A model generated the notes under the pieces. It was not told the origin of the DNA, searched no databases, and was given only the letters and a program-made list of their open reading frames with translations. A stretch of 11,675 nucleotides of DNA, from the NCBI GenBank assembly GCA_021780055.1, contig JAJXZM010000502.1, positions 1 to 11,675 of the forward strand. Reading direction: 5' to 3'. Numbering within the stretch: position 1 is the stretch's first letter; every line of letters starts with the position of its first letter. A program made the position numbers and the translations under genes. Below, one piece after another: positions 1 to 5,122 of this stretch. Source of the stretch: Acidobacteriota bacterium. Its GTDB lineage: Bacteria > Acidobacteriota > Terriglobia > UBA7540.

Positions 1-190
1 CGGCGGCGAATGCCATGCACGCCTTGATGTCGTCGGAAGTCAGCTCCGGAAAGTCGTGCAGGATATCCTGCTCCGTCATGCCAGAGGCAAGATAATCGAG
101 GACATCATAAACAGTAATTCGCAATCCGCGGATGCAGGGTTTGCCGCCGCGTTTACCGGGCTCGAGCGTAATGATCTTGTGGTAGTCCAT
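1..190 (-). CDS. DUF433 domain protein, N-terminal part (runs off left edge)
   Basis: The 63 visible codons start at an ATG at 190 and read through to the left edge. The N-terminus has the DUF433 pattern: a short strand (MDYHKIITLEPGKRGGKP), then C-I-R-G-x-R-I-T-V-Y-D-V-L-x-Y-L, then T-E-Q-D-I-L-x-D-F-P-E-L-T near the end. DUF433 proteins are small (about 75-80 aa) winged-helix-like proteins that are often the antitoxin partner of a PIN-like DUF5615 toxin. That partner, if present, would lie beyond the edge, so the pairing is inference. The gene begins 48 nt after the stop of the upstream crotonase. A weak AGG is the only ribosome-site candidate, and a promoter with a perfect TTGACA lies in the gap. 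Confidence 0.85.
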   Translation of the reverse strand, partial: MDYHKIITLEPGKRGGKPCIRGLRITVYDVLDYLASGMTEQDILHDFPELTSDDIKACMAFAA

Positions 191-198
191 ACGCTTAA

Positions 199-227
199 AA
201 CCTAGGCGGTTGCAGTGCCGATGTCAA
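199..227 (-). promoter_or_regulatory. Candidate sigma-70 promoter of the DUF433 gene
   Basis: On the minus strand a perfect -35 TTGACA (222-227) is followed by a 17-nt spacer and TAGGTT (199-204), a weak -10 with 3 of 6 matches. Transcription would begin only a few nucleotides before the ATG at 190, giving a very short leader. This is a pattern match only. Confidence 0.35.
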
Positions 228-238
228 GCGGTTTTGGC

Positions 239-1072
239 CTATCGGTTCTTCCACACGGGCTTGCGTTTTTCGAGCAGGGCGCGCAGGCCTTCCTGGGAAT
301 CTTCCAGGGCGAACAACTGGTTGAGGTAGATGTCCTGGGCGCGCTTGAGGGCTTCGGTGAAGGGCATCCAGGTCCCGTTAAAGATCACGCGTTTGAGCAA
401 CTGGAGCACAGGGCCGCTCTCGTCGGTGATGCGATGCACCATGGCGTCCACGGTTGGCTGGAGATCGGCGCGGGAGACGACCCGGTTGACCAGTCCGATG
501 TCAAGCGCGGTGCGGGCGTTGATCGGTTCGCCGGTCAGCAGAAATTCCATGGCCCGGCGCGGCCCGATCACGCGCGGATAGACCACCGCTCCGAGCGGAG
601 GAAACACGCCCAGCTTGATTTCCGGCTGGCGGAACTGCGCGTTTTCAGTAGCGATCACGAGGTCGCAGAAGGCCGCGAGTTCGCTGCCCGCTCCCGAAGC
701 GATGCCGTCCACGACGGCGAGGACGGGTTTTGAAACGTCCATCATGGCGCGGAAAACCTCGTGAAAGGTGTCCATCATCTGGAAGACCAGTTGCTCGGTG
801 TAACCTTCGACGCCAAGGCCCAGAGAGAAATAGCCTTCGCATTCAGGCGAGGCGTCCAGCAGCACCAGCCGAACTTCTTCGCGATGGTTCAGGCTCTCGA
901 TGGCGGAAGTCATCTCGCGCAGCATGTCGATGTTCATCACGTTCTGCCCGGGGCGATTCATCGTGAGGTGCGCCACCGTTCCCGCATCATCCCATTGGAT
1001 AAACTTGTAGCTTTTTTTCGATGACGCCGCGCTTTCGGGCTTGGTTGTCTGTTGCTCGGTCTCTTCCGGCAT
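239..1072 (-). CDS. Enoyl-CoA hydratase/isomerase (crotonase) family protein
   Basis: This 277-residue crotonase probably hydrates, or otherwise rearranges, an acyl-CoA through an oxyanion hole in the cytoplasm. The start at 1072 is preferred over an upstream in-frame start at 1132 because GGGAGG lies 5 nt before the ATG, and the extra 20 residues look non-native. Seen: the N-terminal N-R-P-G-Q-N-V-M-N block (39-47), the G-I-A-S-G-A-G-S-E-L-A-A-F-C-D core (123-137), and F-R-Q-P-E-I-K-L-G-V-F-P-P (147-159). E131 and E151 align with the two catalytic glutamates of rat mitochondrial hydratase, so hydratase chemistry is plausible. The usual I-P-G-A-G-G segment is replaced by V-F-P-P-L-G-A, which recalls cyclohexa-1,5-diene-1-carbonyl-CoA hydratases, but I cannot fix the substrate. 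Residues 1-20 are a polar, probably disordered tail. The gene stands alone and is divergent from the thioredoxin-like gene. Confidence 0.93.
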   Translation of the reverse strand: MPEETEQQTTKPESAASSKKSYKFIQWDDAGTVAHLTMNRPGQNVMNIDMLREMTSAIESLNHREEVRLVLLDASPECEGYFSLGLGVEGYTEQLVFQMMDTFHEVFRAMMDVSKPVLAVVDGIASGAGSELAAFCDLVIATENAQFRQPEIKLGVFPPLGAVVYPRVIGPRRAMEFLLTGEPINARTALDIGLVNRVVSRADLQPTVDAMVHRITDESGPVLQLLKRVIFNGTWMPFTEALKRAQDIYLNQLFALEDSQEGLRALLEKRKPVWKNR

Positions 1073-1178
1073 TGCCGCCTCCCGGGAGCCGCAGCTTGTG
1101 CGCGCACTCCCACAGGCTATTGATCGGCGCAATGCGGGGCTGACTTCAATGCCCTGTGCTTGGTTGAGGTTTTTGATT

Positions 1179-1184
1179 TATGAT
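1179..1184 (+). promoter_or_regulatory. Candidate -10 element (TATGAT) for the thioredoxin-like gene
   Basis: TATGAT matches the -10 consensus at 5 of 6 positions, but no -35 with normal spacing is visible. Transcription from it would begin near 1191, so the mRNA would be leaderless or nearly so. That would fit the lack of a Shine-Dalgarno sequence close to the ATG at 1194; the nearest GAGG, at 1166-1169, is too far upstream. Confidence 0.25.
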
Positions 1185-1193
1185 GGTTGAACG

Positions 1194-1685
1194 ATGTTGA
1201 CGAAACGAAGAAGTGAATCAAAACTCGCAGTGCTGCTGCTGGCTATGTGCGCACTGACGCTGAGCGCCGCCGTGGCAAGGGCCGCAAGCCAGCCGCTCTA
1301 TGACGAACACGCCGACGCCCGCCAGGACATCGCCGCGGCTATTGCAAAGGCCTCAAAGACAGGCCGCAACGTTGTGCTGATTTTCGGCGCCAACTGGTGA
1401 CCGGATTGTCATGCGCTGGATGCGCAGATGCACAAGCCGGATCTGGTCCGCCTGCTCGCGCGCGATTTTGTGGTGGTCCTGATCGACGTCGGCCGCTTTG
1501 ACAAGAACCTCGACGTGGGAAGGGAATACGGCGTTCCCATCAGCAAAGGAATCCCCGCGCTTGCCGTGCTCGACCCGCACGGGAAACTTCTCTACGCCCA
1601 GAGCCAGGGCCAGTTCGCCAACGCTCGCGCCATGCCTTACCAGGACTTCACGGTATTTTTTGAAAAGTGGAAGCCAAAGCGATAA
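1194..1685 (+). CDS. Exported thioredoxin-like selenoprotein, UxxC motif (in-frame TGA at 1398-1400)
   Basis: Read through one TGA, this is a 163-residue protein. It has a signal peptide (K-R-R near the N-terminus, hydrophobic 11-27, cleavage after A-R-A at 30), a helix, and the strand V-V-L-I-F-G-A-N-W. The codon that should be the first cysteine of W-C-x-x-C is TGA (residue 69), followed by P70-D71-C72-H73. The same frame continues with the full fold, including the cis-proline in G-I-P-A (P121) and a C-terminal helix, and ends at TAA. Thioredoxins of this exported type normally carry W-C-x-D-C-H. A selenocysteine at position 69 would give a selenenylsulfide redox centre acting on protein thiols or peroxides in the periplasm. 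The TGA is followed by C, a poor termination context, and then by a SECIS-like hairpin. Alternatives are a TGC/TGT-to-TGA nonsense mutation or a sequencing error. The first ATG without nearby Shine-Dalgarno is at 1194. hicB follows 25 nt downstream. Confidence 0.82.
1401..1440 (+). promoter_or_regulatory. Candidate bacterial SECIS element
   Basis: An extended stem-loop begins directly after the TGA. CCGG (1401-1404) pairs with CCGG (1437-1440), TTGT (1406-1409) with ACAA (1432-1435), and TGCGC (1412-1416) with GCGCA (1422-1426), enclosing the loop TGGAT (1417-1421). An A/G mismatch and an asymmetric internal loop separate the helices. The loop starts 16 nt after the TGA and has G at its second position. 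This fits the known bacterial rule of a loop guanosine among the first two loop bases, about 16-37 nt past the UGA. SelB would bind here to deliver selenocysteinyl-tRNA. Folding was done by eye. Confidence 0.68.
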
Positions 1686-1688
1686 ATT
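1660..1688 (+). promoter_or_regulatory. Candidate promoter of hicB inside the 3' end of the upstream gene
   Basis: TTGAAA (1660-1665, 5 of 6 matches) and TAAATT (1683-1688, 4 of 6) are separated by 17 nt. The -10 starts at the stop codon of the thioredoxin-like gene. A start near 1695 would leave AGGA (1700-1703) in the leader, 7 nt before the hicB ATG. Read-through from the upstream gene is equally possible. Confidence 0.4.
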
Positions 1689-1710
1689 GCACTTGTGGTA
1701 GGATGTAACC

Positions 1711-1935
1711 ATGAAGTACTTCACGTATCCCATCAAGATCGAACGCGAAGGCAAGAAGTTCTACGCTTGCAGTGAAGATCTTCCGGGCGTGTACGGAATT
1801 GGGAAGACAATCGAAGAAGCAAAGGCAAGCATCTTTGAGGCAATGAGAATTTACATCCGCGAATCGCGCGCCCGCAGAAAGCCGCTCCCACGTTCGCGGA
1901 CCGTGTATTCGGAAACAGTCTCAATTGCCGTTTAA
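1711..1935 (+). CDS. hicB: HicB-family antitoxin
   Basis: This 74-residue protein has the HicB fold signature: N-terminal strands (Y-P-I-K-I-E-R-E-G-K-K-F-Y-A), then D-L-P-G-V-Y-G-I-G-K-T-I-E-E-A, and a helix A-K-A-S-I-F-E-A-M-R-I-Y-I. The tail is short, basic and proline-containing, and no C-terminal helix-turn-helix or ribbon-helix-helix is apparent, so it may lack the usual DNA-binding module. HicB antitoxins bind and block the mRNA-cleaving HicA toxin. AGGA lies 7 nt upstream of the ATG. The partner hicA-like frame lies on the opposite strand, tail to tail, instead of in the usual same-strand operon. The stop codon TAA (1933-1935) overlaps the stop of that gene. Confidence 0.88.
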   Translation: MKYFTYPIKIEREGKKFYACSEDLPGVYGIGKTIEEAKASIFEAMRIYIRESRARRKPLPRSRTVYSETVSIAV

Positions 1936-2114
1936 TCTTCCAGGAACTGCTGCTCACTAAACCCTGCATCCTTCAGAATCCTGAGGAACAAGCCACGTGG
2001 AAGGTCGCCGCGATGAATGGGGATGACCAGCATCCGGCGCTCGGGGTGCACAAGGATCAGATGTGATCCCGTCCGGTGCTTTTCACGGTAGCCATTCCTA
2101 TATAAGAATCGCAA
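1932..2114 (-). CDS. hicA: HicA-family mRNA interferase-like toxin, 5' end interrupted by an amber codon
   Basis: The protein is recognisable as HicA: F-L-Y-R-N-G-Y helix, then the catalytic G-S-H followed by L-I-L-V-H-P, a strand V-I-P-I-H, R-G-D-L-P-R-G, and the helix L-R-I-L-K-D-A-G-F. HicA is a small double-stranded-RNA-binding-fold ribonuclease that needs the GSH histidine, which is present. The natural start appears to be an ATG at 2135, which reads M-P-T-A, then TAG (2121-2123), then E-L-L-R-F-L. This is the usual HicA N-terminus with one codon turned into a stop. What is left is a possible restart at CTG 2117 or TTG 2114, giving about 60 residues with the core nearly intact. It is either an inactivated toxin or one expressed weakly. 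The gene converges on hicB. Confidence 0.72.
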   Translation of the reverse strand: MRFLYRNGYREKHRTGSHLILVHPERRMLVIPIHRGDLPRGLFLRILKDAGFSEQQFLED

Positions 2115-2156
2115 CAGTTCCTAGGCAGTGGGCATGGCGCCTACGCTTTCCTACCA

Positions 2157-2187
2157 ATGCTATTTCCGCGCTGGAAGGACCTGTCAA
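2157..2187 (-). promoter_or_regulatory. Candidate promoter of the hicA-like gene
   Basis: On the minus strand, TTGACA (2182-2187, perfect -35) is followed after 19 nt by TAGCAT (2157-2162, 4 of 6). It lies in the gap between the mnmG stop and the ATG at 2135. The spacer is longer than usual. An AGGAAAG about 10 nt before the ATG at 2135 would serve as the ribosome site, which supports that ATG as the original start. Confidence 0.35.
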
Positions 2188-2215
2188 CGCTATTCTGGAT
2201 CTTAACATCTCGCGC

Positions 2216-4231
2216 TTATGTTGGCGTCTGTTCTGCGCTGCGGCGCTGGAAGATTTCAATGTAGACGTTGACGAGCGACACCGCCGCGGGCGTGATGCCG
2301 GGAATGCGCAAGGCCTGGCCGAGAGTGAGCGGGCGTACTCGCGTGAACTTCTCAACCACCTCGCGCGAAAGCCCGGAGACCTTGCCGTAATCAAACCATT
2401 CCGGAATGCGGCGCTGCTCGGCGCGCTTCATGTGTTCGATGTGCTTCTCCTGCTGGGCCAGATAGCCTTCGTACTTGAGATCGGTCTCAATCCGTCGGGC
2501 TTCTTCGCGCGCCAGCAGTGATGCCATGCCATCGCCGTTGTGTGTGGCGATGGGTTCATTGCCTGCACTGCGAAGGCCTTCATTGATCCATTCTATCAGG
2601 TCGTCAATGCCCAGTTCCGGCCGCTTCAGCAGTTGCGCGCCACTGAGTGGCGCTGGAGCGTCGAACCGGCCATCCGTCATCAGCCTCAAGCGCGTGTAAA
2701 TTTCCCGGCCTGCGGGCGACTGCGGATCGAGCCGCGTTTCAAGCAGGAAGCTTGTCGCGGCGGAAATGCGCCGGCGCTTGCGGACAAAATTGTCATAGTC
2801 CTGCTGGCGGATGGTGCCGGCCTTGTACCCGATGGGCATCAGTCGCTCGTCGGCGTTGTCGATGCGCAGGTGCAGGCGGAACTCGGCGCGCGACGTAAAC
2901 ATGCGGTAGGGTTCATCCACTCCCTTGTTGACCAGGTCGTCGATCAGGATGCCGGTGTAACCCTCCGTGCGCCCGATCACCAGCGGCTCTCGGCACTGGA
3001 CGCGCAGCCCGGCGTTGATGCCGGCCATGATGCCCTGGCAGGCGGCTTCCTCGTAGCCGGTGGTGCCGTTGATCTGCCCGGCTAGAAACAGATTCTGAAC
3101 TTTCTTGGTCTCGAGCCAGGGGCGGAGTTCTGTCGGCTGGATCATGTCGTATTCAATCGCGTAACCCGGCCGGATCATCTCTGCGTTCTCGAGGCCGGGA
3201 ATCGATTTCACCATGGCCGCCTGAACGTCAATGGGCATGGAAGTCGACATGCCGTTCACGTAAATTTCGTTGGTGTCCAGACCCTCGGGCTCGAGGAAAA
3301 GCTGATGGTGCGGCTTGTCCGGAAATTTTACGATCTTGTCTTCAATCGACGGGCAGTAGCGCGGACCGATGCCCTTGATCTGACCTGAATATAGCGGGGA
3401 GCGGTGAATGTTCTCGCGGATAGCGCGGTGCGTTTCGCCGTTGGTCAGGGCGATCCAGCAGACGGTCTGTTCCTGTGTGATGGCCCGCGTGCGGAAGCTG
3501 AAGGGCGTGGGGACGGGATCGCCCGGCTGTACTTTGAATTGCGAAAAGTCAATTGTGCGGCGATCGAGGCGCGGCGGTGTTCCGGTCTTCAGCCGGCCCA
3601 CATCAAATCCCATGCGCCGCAAAGCTTCGCCCAGCAACACGGCCGGAGGCTCGCCCGAGCGGCCCGCTGCATACTTCTGTTCGCCGCAGTGGATGAGGCC
3701 GTTCAGGAACGTTCCGGTGGTGACCACGACGGCGCCGGCTTCGATGGTCCTCCCATCGCGCAGCAGAACGCCGCGAACACGCTGCCGGGACGTGCCGCCA
3801 TCGGGCGCGGATGACGCGCCACTTTTCAAATCTTCCAGCACCAGGTCGATGACTTCCGCCTGCTTGATGCGCAGGTTCGGTTCCTGCTCCAGCACCTGAC
3901 GCATCCTGACGCGATAGAGCTTCTTGTCGGCCTGCGCGCGCGGCGACCAGACAGCCGGGCCGCGGCTGGTGTTGAGCAGCCGGAACTGGATGCCGACGGC
4001 GTCAATCACTTCGCCCATCACGCCGCCCAGCGCATCCACTTCGCGCACTAGGTGGCCCTTGGCGATGCCGCCCACGGCCGGGTTGCACGACATCTGGCAG
4101 ATCAGGTCCAGGTTGATGGTGCAGAGCGCAGTTTTCAGCCCCATGCGCGCGGCGGCCATTGCGGCCTCAACGCCCGCGTGTCCAGCTCCGACGACGACCA
4201 CGTCGTACTTTTCGGTGAAGGTGGTTGCCAT
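2216..4231 (-). CDS. mnmG: tRNA uridine-5-carboxymethylaminomethyl(34) synthesis protein MnmG (GidA)
   Basis: MnmG is the FAD-dependent subunit that works with the GTPase MnmE to place the carboxymethylaminomethyl group on U34 of tRNAs reading split codon boxes. The 671 residues start at the ATG at 4231, because the dinucleotide motif G-A-G-H-A-G lies at 15-20 only 14 residues in. An upstream in-frame start at 4291 adds 20 non-conserved residues. Family blocks are all visible: [11 protein letters not shown] (50-60), N-T-S-R-G-P-A-V (87-94), L-K-T-G-T-P-P-R (214-221), the Y-C-P-S-I-E-D-K segment (292-299), [13 protein letters not shown] (384-396), T-S-R-A-E-F-R-L (446-453), and the C-terminal helical domain that contacts MnmE. 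A polar insertion of about 15 residues lies near 137-150. The length slightly exceeds the usual 620-650. No mnmE, rsmG or par genes lie beside it, unlike the classical arrangement. The Shine-Dalgarno is weak. Confidence 0.97.
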   Translation of the reverse strand: MATTFTEKYDVVVVGAGHAGVEAAMAAARMGLKTALCTINLDLICQMSCNPAVGGIAKGHLVREVDALGGVMGEVIDAVGIQFRLLNTSRGPAVWSPRAQADKKLYRVRMRQVLEQEPNLRIKQAEVIDLVLEDLKSGASSAPDGGTSRQRVRGVLLRDGRTIEAGAVVVTTGTFLNGLIHCGEQKYAAGRSGEPPAVLLGEALRRMGFDVGRLKTGTPPRLDRRTIDFSQFKVQPGDPVPTPFSFRTRAITQEQTVCWIALTNGETHRAIRENIHRSPLYSGQIKGIGPRYCPSIEDKIVKFPDKPHHQLFLEPEGLDTNEIYVNGMSTSMPIDVQAAMVKSIPGLENAEMIRPGYAIEYDMIQPTELRPWLETKKVQNLFLAGQINGTTGYEEAACQGIMAGINAGLRVQCREPLVIGRTEGYTGILIDDLVNKGVDEPYRMFTSRAEFRLHLRIDNADERLMPIGYKAGTIRQQDYDNFVRKRRRISAATSFLLETRLDPQSPAGREIYTRLRLMTDGRFDAPAPLSGAQLLKRPELGIDDLIEWINEGLRSAGNEPIATHNGDGMASLLAREEARRIETDLKYEGYLAQQEKHIEHMKRAEQRRIPEWFDYGKVSGLSREVVEKFTRVRPLTLGQALRIPGITPAAVSLVNVYIEIFQRRSAEQTPT

Positions 4232-4685
4232 AGCCCCGAAATTCCAAAAGGTACAACCGACTATTTTAGCAGCATGTCCTGAGGGATTCACCTTAACTTG
4301 TACGGCACCTCAACTGTAAGTGCGACCTTTATGAGGCGGGGAAGACGGAGGCGTGGCCCGGCCCATCAGATGCCGAATTGTAAATTTTACTCCCTGCGCC
4401 AAAATGGGACGAATTTAGAAATTCTGACGGACGGCGCCGTCATTAAATTCTAAGAAGTATTTGTATATCAATAAGTTACAAAAATGCTTGATTGGCACGA
4501 TGAAAATCCCATGCGTCCCATTTCAAGTGTTTCGGGACCAGAATGTAGCCTATCTTGGGAGCCTCGTAACATCGCGGCTCTTCTCCTGCTCAAGCAGCCG
4601 CAGGCGGGGACCGCTGCCGCAACAATGCCTTGCATCTCAACGCCGCGATGGGATCGACATTGCCTGCGGGGCGCAGGACGACGGT
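4232..4685. other. Intergenic stretch without a convincing gene
   Basis: About 450 bp separate mnmG from the broken secreted-protein gene. Short open frames here lack ribosome sites and any family pattern. Visible structure consists of GTAAA-T-TTTAC (4380-4390), a GAATTT-AG-AAATTC symmetric site (4411-4424), a perfect 12-bp palindrome (4430-4441), and GTCCC/GGGAC arms around 4514-4537. The promoter of mnmG must lie here; TAAAAT on the minus strand around 4262-4267 is the only decent -10 candidate, with no clear -35. Confidence 0.5.
4411..4450. promoter_or_regulatory. Nested palindromes, possible operator or hairpin
   Basis: GACGGCGCCGTC (4430-4441) is a perfect 12-bp palindrome. It is flanked by the inverted arms GAATTTA (4411-4417) and TAAATTC (4444-4450). 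The left arm is also part of its own symmetric site, GAATTT-AG-AAATTC. The AT-rich half-site thus occurs three times within 40 bp. No T-run follows on either strand, so a terminator is unlikely. Binding by a dimeric regulator is a guess. Confidence 0.35.
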
Positions 4686-5043
4686 TCACTGGCTTGCTTT
4701 TTCGAGCGAGACTGTGCCGATCTCCTGGTTGTTCTCGAACACCTCGCCGCTAAGTTTTGTTCCCTCCAGCTTCATGGTCAGCCGCAGAACTGACGGGCCG
4801 CGCCTCGATTGTGACCTGATCGCCATCAACGCGGCCGCTGATGAGCGGGAATTGCTTTTCGTCCGACGGGCCCATGCTCCCTGTCACCACATTACCGTTC
4901 TGCTTCGACCGGGCATTAGCGGGGTCGGTGCCGCCGGTATTCAGCACCATTGATCCTGTCCATTTTCCTGTGACATCGGCAGCCCACGCGGATGTCGCGA
5001 CAAACACAAACAACACGATCCATAGCCCCGTTAGGTATCGCAT
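4686..5043 (-). pseudogene. Small secreted protein, frameshifted
   Basis: The gene starts at the ATG at 5043, 6 nt after AGGAGG, an excellent ribosome site. It encodes a signal peptide (hydrophobic 7-18, cleavage after A-W-A at 21) followed by A-D-V-T-G-K-W-T-G-S, typical of small exported beta-rich proteins common in Acidobacteriota. The frame runs to a premature TAG at 4750-4752, after a C-terminus that loses its character. A second frame entered near 4797-4800 reads G-P-S-V-L-R-L-T-M-K-L-E-G-T-K-L-S-G-E-V and ends at TGA (4686-4688). The joined product is about 118 residues. The break lies in a short CG repeat, and adding one CG unit restores E-A-R-G-P-S-V. Loss of one unit, by mutation or sequencing error, explains it. 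Function is unknown. Confidence 0.72.
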
Positions 5044-5106
5044 CTTTGTCCTCCTCAAGTAAATCGCTCCCTCCTTGACTCGGAAAACATTGGATGTCTC
5101 TCTCTC

Positions 5107-5122
5107 GGCGATTCTAATCGCC
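5107..5122 (-). terminator. Hairpin directly after the stop of permease A
   Basis: GGCGAT (5107-5112) and ATCGCC (5117-5122) form a 6-bp stem with a 4-nt loop that touches the stop codon at 5123-5125. No U-run follows on the minus strand, so intrinsic termination is doubtful; it could protect the 3' end of the transcript. Confidence 0.3.

Noticed and set aside
1398..1400. Genome-wide reassignment of TGA to Trp or Gly
   Set aside because: padR ends properly at TGA, and no other gene in the window has internal TGA codons.
1428..1685. Separate 85-residue gene starting at the ATG at 1428
   Set aside because: No ribosome site precedes it, and it lacks the first half of the thioredoxin fold. It is in the same frame as 1194-1397 and simply the part after the TGA.
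1353..1754. 133-residue minus-strand frame
   Set aside because: It lies opposite the thioredoxin-like gene and hicB, with no family pattern; it is a shadow of high-GC coding sequence.
2121..2123. TAG in the hicA frame read as pyrrolysine or another recoded residue
   Set aside because: The position is a variable surface residue near the N-terminus, no recoding signal is apparent, and a one-base nonsense change is the simpler explanation.
2540..3085. 181-residue plus-strand frame opposite mnmG, and neighbours at 2063-2521 and 3404-3899
   Set aside because: All lie antisense to a fully convincing mnmG and show no own domain or ribosome site.
4461..4793. 110-residue plus-strand frame in the spacer after mnmG
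   Set aside because: It has no Shine-Dalgarno or recognisable fold, and it overlaps the real C-terminal part of the frameshifted secreted-protein gene.
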